A stretch of DNA of 64,000 bases, from contig NZ_JZEX01000046.1 in NCBI RefSeq assembly GCF_000969415.1, forward strand, positions 54,144 through 118,143. The letters run 5' to 3'. Shown piece by piece: positions 17,087-26,019 of the stretch (positions are counted from its first letter, which is position 1; each line of letters opens with the position of its first letter). Below the pieces are notes generated by a model, which had not been told where the DNA came from, ran no database searches, and saw only the letters and a program-made list of their open reading frames with translations. The position numbers and the translations under genes are program-made. The stretch comes from Devosia geojensis. GTDB taxonomy: Bacteria; Pseudomonadota; Alphaproteobacteria; Rhizobiales; Devosiaceae.

Positions 17087-17497
17087 ATGCCAGAAACGCC
17101 GATCGACAAGGCCCTGTTCGAGGCCGCCGAGGCCATCCGCGCCAAGGCCTACGCGCCTTATTCCGGCTTCAAGGTTGGCGCCGCGATCCTTGCCGATGAC
17201 GGGCGCATCTACTCCGGCTGCAATGTCGAGAACGCCGCCTACCCGCAGGGCAACTGCGCCGAGGCGTCGGCCATCGCCGCGATGATCGCGGGTGGGGGCA
17301 AGCGCATCACCCGCATCTACGTCACCGGCCCCGGCAGCGAGCCGGTCACGCCCTGCGGCGGTTGCCGCCAGCGCATCCGCGAGTTCGCCGACCTCGACGT
17401 CGAGGTCATTTCGCACGGCGTCGAGGGCGAGCCGTTGCGCTCGACCCTCGGCCAACTTCTCCCGCACTCCTTCGGACCGGAATACCTGGGCAAATGA
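17087..17497 (+). CDS. cdd: Cytidine deaminase
   Basis: 136 residues, homotetrameric-type cytidine deaminase length. The zinc site is complete: CAE near residue 65 (in YPQGNCAEASA) and PCGGC near residue 90, giving three cysteine ligands and the catalytic glutamate. It deaminates cytidine and deoxycytidine to uridine and deoxyuridine in the cytoplasm. The stop overlaps the next start as ATGA, so it is co-translated with the purine nucleoside phosphorylase. Confidence 0.95.
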   Translation: MPETPIDKALFEAAEAIRAKAYAPYSGFKVGAAILADDGRIYSGCNVENAAYPQGNCAEASAIAAMIAGGGKRITRIYVTGPGSEPVTPCGGCRQRIREFADLDVEVISHGVEGEPLRSTLGQLLPHSFGPEYLGK

Positions 17498-18288
17498 GCA
17501 AGGCCGCAAAGACCATCCGCAAGATCGCCGGCAGCGATCCAATCGAAGCCGCCATCGTCCTCGGCTCCGGCCTGTCCGCCATCGGCGATCTCATCGCCGA
17601 AAAGATCGCGATTCCCTTTTCCGAGCTCAAGGGCTTTCCCGGCGGCGGCGTTTCCGGTCACGGGCGCGACCTACTGGTCGGCAACCTTGCAGGCAAGCGC
17701 GTCGCCGTCCTCACCGGGCGCGAGCACTACTACGAGCACGGCAATCCGGCCGCCATGCGTCCGGCCCTCAAGGCCATGGCCGAACTGGGAGCCAGCACCT
17801 TGATGCTGACCAATTCGGCCGGCTCGCTCGATCCGGCCTTCGCCCCCGGCGACCTGATGCTGATCAGCGACCACATCAACTATGCCGGCATGAACCCGTT
17901 GATCGGCGAGCCGACCGACCGCCGCTTCGTCAATATGGTCGGCTGCTATGATCCGGACCTGCGCGGCAAGTCCCGTGCGGTCGCCGAGCGGCTGGGAATT
18001 AAGCTCGGCGAAGGCGTCTATCTCTGGTATTCTGGTCCGAGCTTCGAGACCGTGGCCGAGATCCAGATGGCGATCCGCCTCGGCGCCAACGCGGTCGGCA
18101 TGTCGACCGCTCCCGAGGTCATCCTCGGTCGTTTCCTCGGCCTCAGGGTATGGGCCTGCTCGTCCGTCACCAACATGGGCGCAGGCCTTTCGAACGAGAA
18201 CATCAGCCATGAGCACACGAAAATCATGGCGAAACAGGGCGCGGAAAAGCTCGCCAGGCTCATTCCCGCGCTGGTGGAGGAACTATGA
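17494..18288 (+). CDS. Purine nucleoside phosphorylase, trimeric (PNP/XapA) class
   Basis: 264 residues. The N-terminal VLGSGLSAIGDLI phosphate loop, GREHYYEHGN, TNSAGSL and the substrate loop WYSGPSFETVAEIQMA identify the class with mammalian PNP, PunA and XapA. The reaction is phosphorolysis of inosine or guanosine to base plus ribose-1-phosphate. Asn near residue 228 (VTNMGAG) sits at the purine-recognition position. Start and stop overlap the neighbouring genes by four bases each. Confidence 0.93.
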   Translation: MSKAAKTIRKIAGSDPIEAAIVLGSGLSAIGDLIAEKIAIPFSELKGFPGGGVSGHGRDLLVGNLAGKRVAVLTGREHYYEHGNPAAMRPALKAMAELGASTLMLTNSAGSLDPAFAPGDLMLISDHINYAGMNPLIGEPTDRRFVNMVGCYDPDLRGKSRAVAERLGIKLGEGVYLWYSGPSFETVAEIQMAIRLGANAVGMSTAPEVILGRFLGLRVWACSSVTNMGAGLSNENISHEHTKIMAKQGAEKLARLIPALVEEL

Positions 18289-19274
18289 GCCTCAGAGTCG
18301 TCGCGCCGGGCGAGGCCCACGCCGCCCATAAACGCAATCCCGGTTTTCCGCTCGACCTCGACTGGGTCGAGCGCGTGCGCATGAACCGCTCGGCACTGGA
18401 GCGCCGCGCCGCGACGCTTCCCGCCCGCCGCACGGTCAAGAAGGACTGGCAGATCGCCTGGCTCCTCAAGGCCGTCACCTTCATTGACCTGACGACCCTT
18501 AATTCCGACGATACTCCCGGCCGCGTCGAACGGCTCTGCGCCAAGGCGCGCAATCCGCTGCGCCGCGAGATCGTCGAAGGGTTGGGCGTCGCCAACCTCG
18601 ACATCCATCCCGGCGCGGTCTGCGTCTACCATTCGTTCGTCAAGACCGCGGTCGACGCGCTCGAAGGCACCAATATCCCGGTCGCCGCCGTCTCGACCGC
18701 CTTCCCGCATGGTCTGGCGCCCGTCGAGACCAAGATCAAGGAGATCGAGGCGTCCGTTGCCGATGGTGCGAAGGAGATCGACATCGTCATCGAGCGCGGC
18801 ATGGTGCTGACCGGCGACTGGCAGGGGCTCTACGACCAGGTCAGGGCCTTCCGCAAGGCGTGCGGGGAGGCGCACATCAAGACCATCCTCGGCACCGGGG
18901 AGCTCGCGACCTTGACCAACGTCGCCAAGGCCTCGCTCGTCTGCATGATGGCCGGCGCCGACTTCATCAAGACCTCGACCGGCAAGGAGAAGGTCAACGC
19001 CAACCTGCCGACCTCGCTCGCCATGATCCGTATGATCCGCTGGTTCGCCGAGGAAACCGGCATCGAGATCGGCTACAAGCCCGCCGGCGGTATCGCCACG
19101 GCCAAGCTCGCCCTCGACTACATGGCGCTGATGAAGGAGGAGCTCGGCACCCATTGGCTCCAGCCCCACCTCTTCCGCTTCGGGGCAAGTTCGCTTTTGA
19201 CCGACATCGAGCGGCAGCTGGAGCACGGGCTGACCGGGCACTATGCGGCGGACTATCGCCAGCCGATGGTTTAG
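18285..19274 (+). CDS. deoC: Deoxyribose-phosphate aldolase, long form
   Basis: 329 residues, longer than the roughly 220-260 of typical bacterial DeoC and similar to the eukaryotic-type and rhizobial form. The TIM-barrel elements include VDFIDL-like FIDLTTL near residue 66, EIDIVIERG, KTILGTGEL and the Schiff-base lysine in FIKTSTGK near residue 230. It cleaves 2-deoxyribose-5-phosphate to glyceraldehyde-3-phosphate and acetaldehyde. Its start overlaps the PNP stop. The next gene encodes an aldehyde dehydrogenase that could remove the acetaldehyde. Confidence 0.94.
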   Translation: MSLRVVAPGEAHAAHKRNPGFPLDLDWVERVRMNRSALERRAATLPARRTVKKDWQIAWLLKAVTFIDLTTLNSDDTPGRVERLCAKARNPLRREIVEGLGVANLDIHPGAVCVYHSFVKTAVDALEGTNIPVAAVSTAFPHGLAPVETKIKEIEASVADGAKEIDIVIERGMVLTGDWQGLYDQVRAFRKACGEAHIKTILGTGELATLTNVAKASLVCMMAGADFIKTSTGKEKVNANLPTSLAMIRMIRWFAEETGIEIGYKPAGGIATAKLALDYMALMKEELGTHWLQPHLFRFGASSLLTDIERQLEHGLTGHYAADYRQPMV

Positions 19275-19282
19275 ACGAACCC

Positions 19283-19390
19283 GCCCTCGTGGTTCGAGGC
19301 CGCTTCGCGGCGCCTCACCATGAGGGCTCATTGAACTCTCCGAGGACCTCATCCTGAGGTGCGAGCGGAGCGAGCCTCGAAGGACGAGGG
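19283..19390. repeat. Composite intergenic repeat between deoC and the ALDH gene
   Basis: Two GC-rich palindromic units: 19283-19326 (contains GGCCGCTTCGCGGCGCC and related arms) and 19347-19390 (CCTCATCCTGAGG followed by GCGAGCGGAGCGAGCC and a CCTCG/CGAGG pair). This CTCATCCTGAGG-type unit is a familiar dispersed repeat in Hyphomicrobiales. It occupies most of the 147-base gap inside the operon and may affect mRNA stability between the two genes. Confidence 0.75.
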
Positions 19391-19421
19391 CCGGGGATGC
19401 CGGGCCCGTGGAGGACCTAAG

Positions 19422-21803
19422 ATGAACAGGATCGCGCAAATCTTCGAAACCCTCGACTACGGTCCGGCCCCCGAGAGCCCCGATCCCGCCCTCGCCTGGC
19501 TCGACAGCCATGGGCGCAAATTCGGCCATTTCATCGACGGCAAGTGGACGAAGCCGGGTGAAACCTTCTCCTCGGATAATCCCGCAACCGGCGAGAGCCT
19601 GGCGCAGGTCACCAACGGCACGCCCGAGGAGGTCGACAAGGCGGTCAAGGCCGCCCGCGCCGCCTTCAAGAGCTGGAGCGCGCTCTCCGGCTACGAGCGC
19701 GGCCGCTATCTCTATGCCATCGCCCGCGCCATCCAGAAGCACGCGCGCCTCTTTGCCGTGCTGGAAAGCCTCGACAACGGCAAGCCGATCCGCGAGAGCC
19801 GCGATCTCGATATTCCGCTCGTCGCCCGCCATTTCTACCACCATGCCGGCTGGGCCCAGCACGTCGCGCGCGAGTTCCCCGGCCATGTGCCTTATGGCGT
19901 CTGCGGCCAGATCATCCCGTGGAACTTCCCGCTGCTGATGCTGGCCTGGAAGATCGCTCCGGCGCTCGCCGCCGGCAACACGGTGATCCTCAAACCCGCC
20001 GAGTTCACCTCGCTGACGGCCCTGCTCTTTGCCGAGATTTGCGAGCGCATCGGGCTCCCGAAGGGCGTCGTCAACATCGTCACCGGCATGGGCGAGACCG
20101 GCCAGGCGATCGTTGCCCACGAGGGCATCGACAAGATCGCCTTTACCGGCTCGACTGAAGTCGGCAAGGCCATCCGCGCCGCGACCGCCGGCACGGGCAA
20201 GGGCCTCTCGCTCGAGCTCGGCGGCAAATCGCCCTACCTCGTCTTCGAGGACGCCGACATCGACAGCGCCATAGAAGGCCTGGTCGATGCCATCTGGTTC
20301 AACCAGGGGCAGGTGTGCTGCGCGGGCTCGCGCCTCCTCATCCAGGAATCGATCGAGGAGCGCTTCATCGCAAAGCTCAAGAAGCGCATGGCGACCCTGC
20401 GCGTCGGCGATCCTCTGGACAAGGCCATCGACATCGGCGCGCTGGTCGCCCCGGTGCAGGTCGAGCGCATCCGCGACCTGATGAAGAGGGGCGTCAAGGA
20501 GGGCGCCTTGGTCTACGAGCCCGACGGCGACCCGCTGCCCGAACGCGGCTGCTTCCTCCGGCCCGCCCTCGTCACCAACGTCTCGCCGGCCAACACGCTG
20601 GTCGAGGAGGAGATTTTCGGCCCGGTGCTCGTCGCCATGAGCTTTCGCACGCCCGAGGAGGCGGTGGCGCTCGCCAACAACACCCGTTACGGGCTCGCCG
20701 CCACCATCTGGAGCGAGAACATCAACCTCGCCCTCGATATCGCGCCCAGGATCAAGGCCGGCGTCGTCTGGATCAACGGCACCAACAATTTCGATGCTGC
20801 CGTCGGCTTCGGCGGCTACAAGGAATCCGGCTTCGGCCGCGAGGGCGGCCGCGAGGGCATGGCGGTCTACCTCAAGCCAAGCTGGGAGAAGACGCTTGCA
20901 GCGGCTTCTTCCAGCGCAGCCCCCGCGAAAGCGGGGGCCCAGAAAAGCAATCCACTCGATTCGGACGTGCTCGACCAGACCGCCAAGATGTATATCGGCG
21001 GCAAGCAGGCCCGGCCCGACAGCGGCTACTCGCGCGGCGTCTTTGCACCCGACGGCAAGCTCATCGGAGAGGTGGGCGAAGGCAACCGCAAGGACATCCG
21101 CAACGCCGTCGAGGCGGCGCGCGCTGCGCTCGGCTGGGGCACCACCGCCGCCCATACCCGCGCGCAGGTCCTTTATTTCCTCGCCGAGAACCTCGATTAT
21201 CGCCGCGACGAATTTGCCCGGCGCATCAAGGCGCAGACGGGCAAGGACGGAGAGGCGGAGGTCGCGGCCTCGATCGAACGCCTCTTCGCCTTCGCCGCCT
21301 GGGCCGACAAGTACGATGGCGCCGTGCACAACCCGCCGCTCCGCGCCGTCGCCGCCGCCATGGTCGAACCCATCGGCGTCATGGCCATCGTCGCGCCGGA
21401 GGAGCAGCCGCTCCTCGGCTCGGTCGCGCTGCTCGCGCCGGCCCTCGCCATGGGTAACCCGATAGTGCTGGTGCCTTCACAGGCAGCCCCGCTCTCGATC
21501 ACCGACCTCTACCAGGTGCTCGAAACCTCGGACGTCCCCTCCGGCGTCGTCAACATCGTCACCGGCGATGCCGTGACGCTGGCCAAGACCCTTGCCGAGC
21601 ACGACGGCGTCGACGCCATGTGGTTCTTCGGCTCGCCCGAAGCGTCGGCCATGGTCGAGAAGGCCTCGGCCGGCAACGTCAAGCAGACCTGGACCAGCCG
21701 CAGCCGCGCCATCGATCTCTTCGACAAGGAAAAATTCGAGGGCGACTACTGGCTGGCCAAGGCGACGCAGATCAAGAACGTGTGGATTCCGTACGGGGCG
21801 TGA
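19422..21803 (+). CDS. ALDH16-like fusion: active aldehyde dehydrogenase plus Cys-less pseudo-ALDH domain
   Basis: 793 residues with GGAGG upstream of the ATG at 19422. Residues about 25-485 are a complete NAD(P)-dependent aldehyde dehydrogenase: general base E265 in LELGGK, catalytic C299 in NQGQVCC, and the EEIFGPV motif. Residues about 525-793 are a second ALDH-like N-domain (AIVAPEEQPLLGS, VVNIVTG) that lacks the catalytic domain and has no cysteine at all. This layout matches the ALDH16 family. The natural substrate is inferred to be acetaldehyde from DeoC. A palindromic repeat encodes part of the linker (residues about 500-507). The second domain is probably structural. Confidence 0.85.
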   Translation: MNRIAQIFETLDYGPAPESPDPALAWLDSHGRKFGHFIDGKWTKPGETFSSDNPATGESLAQVTNGTPEEVDKAVKAARAAFKSWSALSGYERGRYLYAIARAIQKHARLFAVLESLDNGKPIRESRDLDIPLVARHFYHHAGWAQHVAREFPGHVPYGVCGQIIPWNFPLLMLAWKIAPALAAGNTVILKPAEFTSLTALLFAEICERIGLPKGVVNIVTGMGETGQAIVAHEGIDKIAFTGSTEVGKAIRAATAGTGKGLSLELGGKSPYLVFEDADIDSAIEGLVDAIWFNQGQVCCAGSRLLIQESIEERFIAKLKKRMATLRVGDPLDKAIDIGALVAPVQVERIRDLMKRGVKEGALVYEPDGDPLPERGCFLRPALVTNVSPANTLVEEEIFGPVLVAMSFRTPEEAVALANNTRYGLAATIWSENINLALDIAPRIKAGVVWINGTNNFDAAVGFGGYKESGFGREGGREGMAVYLKPSWEKTLAAASSSAAPAKAGAQKSNPLDSDVLDQTAKMYIGGKQARPDSGYSRGVFAPDGKLIGEVGEGNRKDIRNAVEAARAALGWGTTAAHTRAQVLYFLAENLDYRRDEFARRIKAQTGKDGEAEVAASIERLFAFAAWADKYDGAVHNPPLRAVAAAMVEPIGVMAIVAPEEQPLLGSVALLAPALAMGNPIVLVPSQAAPLSITDLYQVLETSDVPSGVVNIVTGDAVTLAKTLAEHDGVDAMWFFGSPEASAMVEKASAGNVKQTWTSRSRAIDLFDKEKFEGDYWLAKATQIKNVWIPYGA
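20919..20938. repeat. Hairpin repeat inserted in the coding linker of the ALDH16-like gene
   Basis: Perfect 8-bp stem GCCCCCGC / GCGGGGGC closed by a GAAA loop. It resembles the intergenic family A core, here translated in frame as APAKAGAQ between the two ALDH domains. It keeps the reading frame open. Confidence 0.75.
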
Positions 21804-21829
21804 TCTATTTTGTGGTTGAGGTGAACGCC

Positions 21830-22057
21830 ATGAAGTTTGATCGAATTACGCACAACCCACGCGTTATGGGAGGTAAGCCCTGCATCCGCGGCATGCGCGT
21901 GACCGTCGGCATGATTATGGGTGAACTCGGCACGGGCGCATCGATCGAGGATATTCTCGCCGATTTTCCCTATCTCGAAAGGGAAGATATTCTTGAGGCC
22001 ATGCGATATTCGGCTTGGCTCGCACAGGAACATGAAGTCGAATTGCTCGATGAATGA
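21830..22057 (+). CDS. DUF433-family antitoxin-like protein
   Basis: 75 residues, a full DUF433 domain with the typical RITHNPRVMGGKPCIRG opening and a helix-turn-helix-like segment around residues 25-60 (MGELGTGASIEDILADFPYL). AGGTGA lies just ahead of the ATG at 21830. DUF433 proteins usually pair with PIN-like toxins and repress the pair. Its stop overlaps the start of the next gene as ATGA. It sits 26 bases after the ALDH gene within the nucleoside operon. Confidence 0.85.
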   Translation: MKFDRITHNPRVMGGKPCIRGMRVTVGMIMGELGTGASIEDILADFPYLEREDILEAMRYSAWLAQEHEVELLDE

Positions 22058-22419
22058 AGATTCTGGTCAACATGAATATGTCGCCCAGATGGGCAACGGC
22101 TCTTACGACCGCGGGCATTCCGGCCACTCATTGGTCCGAGGTTGGAGACGCTGCAGAAGCTGACGACCGGATCATGGCTTTCGCTGCAGCCAACGACTGG
22201 TGTGTGCTGACGCGCGATATGGACTTCAGTACGATACTCGCGGCCACCGGAAACCTTTCTCCAAGCGTCATTCTGCATCGCAACGGTCAGAGGTTCAGCC
22301 CGGCCTTGGTCGATGAGTTAGTCTCCATTCTACGCCAGACGCGAGCCAGTCTGGCAACTGGGGCCGTGATTAGCGTCGGTAAAGGTCGCGTCAGAGTGCG
22401 GCCGCTTCCCATCGATTAA
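22054..22419 (+). CDS. DUF5615 PIN-like toxin candidate
   Basis: 121 residues. The acidic residues typical of this PIN-like fold are mostly visible: D42 in the GDAAEADDRIM segment and the LTRDMDFS motif near residues 69-76, which supplies two aspartates. The first strand reads ILVNMN, where many relatives have an Asp, so one acidic ligand may be missing. Expected role is an RNase toxin neutralised by the DUF433 partner, but no activity can be claimed from sequence. Translationally coupled to the upstream gene. Confidence 0.8.
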   Translation: MKILVNMNMSPRWATALTTAGIPATHWSEVGDAAEADDRIMAFAAANDWCVLTRDMDFSTILAATGNLSPSVILHRNGQRFSPALVDELVSILRQTRASLATGAVISVGKGRVRVRPLPID

Positions 22420-22429
22420 AAGAGCGAAA

Positions 22430-23749
22430 ATGGTCTTCCTCCCCCAAGAAGTCATCGCCCGCAAGCGCGACGGCCTTGACCTCACCTTCGATGAAATTGC
22501 CCGCTTCATCGCCGGCTTCGCAGAGGGGACCGTCTCTCACCCGCAGGCGGCCGCATTCGCCATGGCGGTGTTCTTCCGCGGCATGTCGATGGACGAGCGC
22601 GTGGCGCTGACGCTTGCCATGCGCGACAGCGGCACGGTGCTCGACTGGTCGCACCTCGACGGTCCCGTCGCCGACAAGCACTCGACGGGCGGGGTGGGCG
22701 ACAATGTCTCGCTGATGCTGGCGCCGATCCTTGCCGCCTGCGGCATCTACGTGCCGATGATCTCGGGACGCGGGCTCGGCCACACCGGCGGCACGCTCGA
22801 CAAGTTCGATTCCATCACCGGCTACAACACGAACCCGGACAACGACCTCTTCCGCCAGGTGGTGCGGCAGGCCGGTTGCGCCATCATCGGCCAGACCGCC
22901 GATCTCGCGCCGGCCGACAAGACCCTCTATGCCATCCGCGACGTCACCGGCACGGTCGAATCCATCCCCCTCATCACCGCCTCGATCCTCTCCAAAAAGC
23001 TCGCCGCCGGCCTCGATTGCCTGATCCTCGACGTCAAGACCGGCTCGGGCGCCTTCATGCCGACGCTGGACAGGAGCCGCGAGCTCGCCCAAAGCCTCGT
23101 TGCCGTCGCCAACGGCGCCGGCATGAAGACGGGTGCGCTCATCACCGACATGAACGAGCCGCTGGCGTCCGCTGCCGGCAACGGCTTGGAGGTGCGCAAC
23201 GCCGTCGAGTTCCTGGCCGGCGCGCACCAGGACCCGCGCTTGAAGGAGGTGACGCTGGCGCTTTGCGCCGAGGTCATTGAAATGACGGGTAGCGCGACGG
23301 GTACTGAGGCCCGCCGCAAGGCCGAGGACGCGCTCGACAGCGGCGCGGCAGCGGAGCGTTTTGGGCGCATGGCCGAAGCGCTGGGTGGGCCCGCCGATTT
23401 CGTCGAGAACATGGACCGGCACCTGGCCACCGCGCCCATCGTACGCGACGTGTTCGCAACCGGCGAGGGGACCGTCATCGAGATCGACACCCGCGGCGTC
23501 GGCATGGCCGTGGTGGCGCTCGGCGGCGGCCGCACGCGGCCGGAAGACACCATCGACCATTCGGTCGGCTTCGACCGTCTCGCCGGGCTCGGCGCCCGCG
23601 TTGGCCGGGCTGCGCCCATCGCCCGCCTCCATGCCCGCGACGAGGCGAGCGCGGCCGAGGTCGAACGGCGCTTGCAAGCGGCCTACCGTCTGGGCGATAC
23701 CGCGCCGCAGAATGACCTCATCGCCGATCGGCTCGCGCCGACGACGTAA
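22430..23749 (+). CDS. deoA: Thymidine phosphorylase
   Basis: 439 residues, normal DeoA length. Key motifs are [12 protein letters not shown] (phosphate loop) near residue 82, the conserved [18 protein letters not shown] near residue 111, and [13 protein letters not shown] near residue 199. It phosphorolyses thymidine and deoxyuridine to base plus deoxyribose-1-phosphate. It begins ten bases after the DUF5615 gene, so the toxin-like pair is embedded in the operon rather than flanking it. Confidence 0.95.
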   Translation: MVFLPQEVIARKRDGLDLTFDEIARFIAGFAEGTVSHPQAAAFAMAVFFRGMSMDERVALTLAMRDSGTVLDWSHLDGPVADKHSTGGVGDNVSLMLAPILAACGIYVPMISGRGLGHTGGTLDKFDSITGYNTNPDNDLFRQVVRQAGCAIIGQTADLAPADKTLYAIRDVTGTVESIPLITASILSKKLAAGLDCLILDVKTGSGAFMPTLDRSRELAQSLVAVANGAGMKTGALITDMNEPLASAAGNGLEVRNAVEFLAGAHQDPRLKEVTLALCAEVIEMTGSATGTEARRKAEDALDSGAAAERFGRMAEALGGPADFVENMDRHLATAPIVRDVFATGEGTVIEIDTRGVGMAVVALGGGRTRPEDTIDHSVGFDRLAGLGARVGRAAPIARLHARDEASAAEVERRLQAAYRLGDTAPQNDLIADRLAPTT

Positions 23750-23762
23750 GACGGAGAATCCC

Positions 23763-24980
23763 ATGCCGCGCGCCATCATCTGCCTCCTCGACAGCGTCGG
23801 CATCGGCGGCGCGCCCGATGCGGCGGCCTATGGCGACGAGGGCGCCAACACCGTCGGCCACATTGCAGAGGCCTGCGCAGACGGGCGCGGCGACCGCGAG
23901 GACCTGCGCTCGGGGCCGCTGCGCGTGCCCAATCTCGACGCCATGGGGCTCGGCGCTGCCGTGACGCTCTCGACCGGCAAGACGCCGCCCAACCTGTCCG
24001 CCAGCCCGAAGGGCGGCCGCTTCGGCGTCGGGCGCGAGGTCAGCAAGGGCAAGGACACGCCCTCCGGGCATTGGGAGATCGCCGGTGTTCCCGTCCCCTT
24101 CGAGTGGGGCTATTTCCCCCAGACCGAACCCACCTTCCCGCCCGAGCTCATCGCCGAGTTAATCGAACGCGCCAAGCTCCCCGGCATCCTCGGCGACAAG
24201 CATGCCTCCGGCACCACCATCATCGCCGAGCTCGGGGAGGAGCACATCCGGACCGGCAAGCCCATCTGCTACACCTCGATCGACTCGGTCTTCCAGATCG
24301 CCGCCCACGAGACGCATTTCGGTCTCGAGCGGCTCTACGAGGTCTGCGAGATCGCCTTCGAGCTGACCAAGCCCTTGAACATCGGCCGCGTCATCGCCCG
24401 GCCGTTCGTCGGCGAGACGCCGCAGACCTTCAAGCGCACCGGCAACCGGCGCGATTTCGCCATCGAGCCGCCCGAGGAAACGCTCCTCGACCGCGCCAAG
24501 ACCGCCGGCCGGCAGGTCTATGCCATCGGCAAGATCTCGGACATCTATGCCGGCCGCGGCGTCACCCACAAGATCAAGGCCATCGGCCTGATGCCGCTCT
24601 TTAATGCCACCATCGACGCGATGGAAATGGCGGCGGACGGGTCGCTGATTTTCACCAACTTCGTCGATTTCGACAGCGAGTTCGGCCACCGGCGCGACGT
24701 GCCCGGCTATGCCGCGGCGCTCGAGCAGTTCGACGGGCGCGTGCCCGAGCTCATCGCCAAGCTGCGTGACGACGACCTCGTCGTCATCACAGCCGACCAC
24801 GGCAACGATCCCACCTGGCGCGGCACCGATCACACGCGCGAGCAGGTGCCGATCCTGATGTTTTCCCCAAGCCTTGCGGCCGGCGAGATTGGCATTCGCA
24901 AAACCTTCGCGGATATTGGCGAAAGCATCGCCCATTGGCTGGGGCTTCCGGCCGGCCCGCACGGGCGCAGCTTCATTTAG
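23763..24980 (+). CDS. deoB: Phosphopentomutase
   Basis: 405 residues of the alkaline-phosphatase superfamily. The first metal site is [13 protein letters not shown] near residue 7; [10 protein letters not shown] near residue 99 carries the phosphorylated threonine; [10 protein letters not shown] near residue 344 gives further metal ligands. It converts (deoxy)ribose-1-phosphate to the 5-phosphate, feeding DeoC. It starts 13 bases after deoA. Confidence 0.95.
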   Translation: MPRAIICLLDSVGIGGAPDAAAYGDEGANTVGHIAEACADGRGDREDLRSGPLRVPNLDAMGLGAAVTLSTGKTPPNLSASPKGGRFGVGREVSKGKDTPSGHWEIAGVPVPFEWGYFPQTEPTFPPELIAELIERAKLPGILGDKHASGTTIIAELGEEHIRTGKPICYTSIDSVFQIAAHETHFGLERLYEVCEIAFELTKPLNIGRVIARPFVGETPQTFKRTGNRRDFAIEPPEETLLDRAKTAGRQVYAIGKISDIYAGRGVTHKIKAIGLMPLFNATIDAMEMAADGSLIFTNFVDFDSEFGHRRDVPGYAAALEQFDGRVPELIAKLRDDDLVVITADHGNDPTWRGTDHTREQVPILMFSPSLAAGEIGIRKTFADIGESIAHWLGLPAGPHGRSFI

Positions 24981-25034
24981 GGAGAGCGTCTCTCAAAAGA
25001 AGACGCGACAATAAACGCGAGAAGCGGTGGCGCC

Positions 25035-25679
25035 ATGAACCATAAAGTCCTGCCCAACGTCACCGTCGTCGATCATCCGCTGATCCAGCACAAGCTGACC
25101 ATCATGCGCGATAAAGAGACCTCGATCGCCGGTTTCCGGCGGCTCCTGCGCGAGATCGCCCACCTGCTCTGCTACGAGGTCACCCGCGACCTGGAGCTCG
25201 AGATGATCCCGATCGAAACGCCCATGCAGCAGATGGAAGCGCCCACCATCAAGGGCAAGAAGCTGGTCTTCGCCTCGATCCTTCGGGCCGGCAACGGGCT
25301 GCTCGAGGGCATGCTCGACCTCGTGCCGGCGGCGCGCGTTGCCCATATCGGCATCTACCGCGACCACGAGACGCTCCAGCCCGTCGAATACTACTTCAAG
25401 GCGCCCTCCAACCTCGAGGACCGCCTCGTCATCGTCGTCGATCCGATGCTGGCGACCGCCAACTCGGCGACCGCCGCCATCGACAAGCTCAAGGAACGCG
25501 GCGCCAACAAGATCCGCTTCCTTTGCCTCCTCGCCGCACCCGAGGGTGTCGAGCGGTTCACCCACGCCCACCCGGACGTGCCGATCTTCACCGCCGCCAT
25601 CGACGATCACCTCAACGACAAGGGCTATATCGTCCCGGGCCTGGGGGATGCGGGGGACCGCATGTACGGCACGAAGTGA
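25035..25679 (+). CDS. upp: Uracil phosphoribosyltransferase
   Basis: 214 residues, usual length. The PRPP-binding loop [15 protein letters not shown] near residue 135, the [14 protein letters not shown] segment and the C-terminal [14 protein letters not shown] are diagnostic. It makes UMP from uracil and PRPP, recovering uracil released by thymidine/uridine phosphorolysis. The loop reads LATANS where many homologues have LATGGS, a mild substitution. It is the last gene of the nucleoside operon. Confidence 0.95.
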   Translation: MNHKVLPNVTVVDHPLIQHKLTIMRDKETSIAGFRRLLREIAHLLCYEVTRDLELEMIPIETPMQQMEAPTIKGKKLVFASILRAGNGLLEGMLDLVPAARVAHIGIYRDHETLQPVEYYFKAPSNLEDRLVIVVDPMLATANSATAAIDKLKERGANKIRFLCLLAAPEGVERFTHAHPDVPIFTAAIDDHLNDKGYIVPGLGDAGDRMYGTK

Positions 25680-25691
25680 GGAAAGTGAAGG

Positions 25692-25737
25692 TGTTGTTAT
25701 TGTTGACAACGCCTGACATGTTGTTATTGTCGACAAC
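25692..25737 (+). promoter_or_regulatory. Twin operator and likely leaderless promoter of the DUF6516/HTH pair
   Basis: Two 19-bp direct repeats differing at one base, at 25692-25710 and 25719-25737 (27-bp period), each ending in the palindrome TTGT(T/C)GACAA. Within them lie TTGACA (25703-25708) and TATTGT (25725-25730), spaced 16 bp. The expected transcription start falls at or next to the ATG at 25738, and no Shine-Dalgarno is present. This suggests an autoregulated leaderless mRNA. Confidence 0.55.
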
Positions 25738-26019
25738 ATGAAGGCCGAGCTGATCGAGAGATCTCGGGTCGTTGTAAGCGACACTGCGTTCTATGAGGTC
25801 GTTTTGTGGTACCTGCCCGCGCCGGTGCCGGGCAGCAACCATCGGTTCAAATACAGGTTGGCCCTCATCGTGAACGACACGTGCGTTCTGCGGTATGACA
25901 ATGAGCGCGGCAAGGGTGACCACCGGCATATGCTGGGTCGGGAAGAGCCTATAGAGTTTACCTCGCTCTCGGCGCTGTACGACGCGTTCCGCGCCGATAT
26001 GGAAAGGATACTTGGATGA
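25738..26019 (+). CDS. DUF6516-family protein, putative toxin of a TA pair
   Basis: 93 residues. The conserved core reads FKYRLALIVNDTCVLRYDNERGKGDHRH, matching DUF6516 proteins, which are found beside small HTH proteins. The conserved Asp/His residues in DNERGKGDHRH could be catalytic. The ATG directly abuts the second operator repeat. The stop overlaps the next start as ATGA. The toxin role is inferred from family and context. Confidence 0.72.
   Translation: MKAELIERSRVVVSDTAFYEVVLWYLPAPVPGSNHRFKYRLALIVNDTCVLRYDNERGKGDHRHMLGREEPIEFTSLSALYDAFRADMERILG

Noticed and set aside
18018..21329. 1103-residue antisense open frame over PNP, deoC and the ALDH gene
   Set aside because: It is the shadow frame of well-recognised genes in GC-rich DNA; composition is Arg/Gly/Asp/Glu-rich with no motif or start signal.
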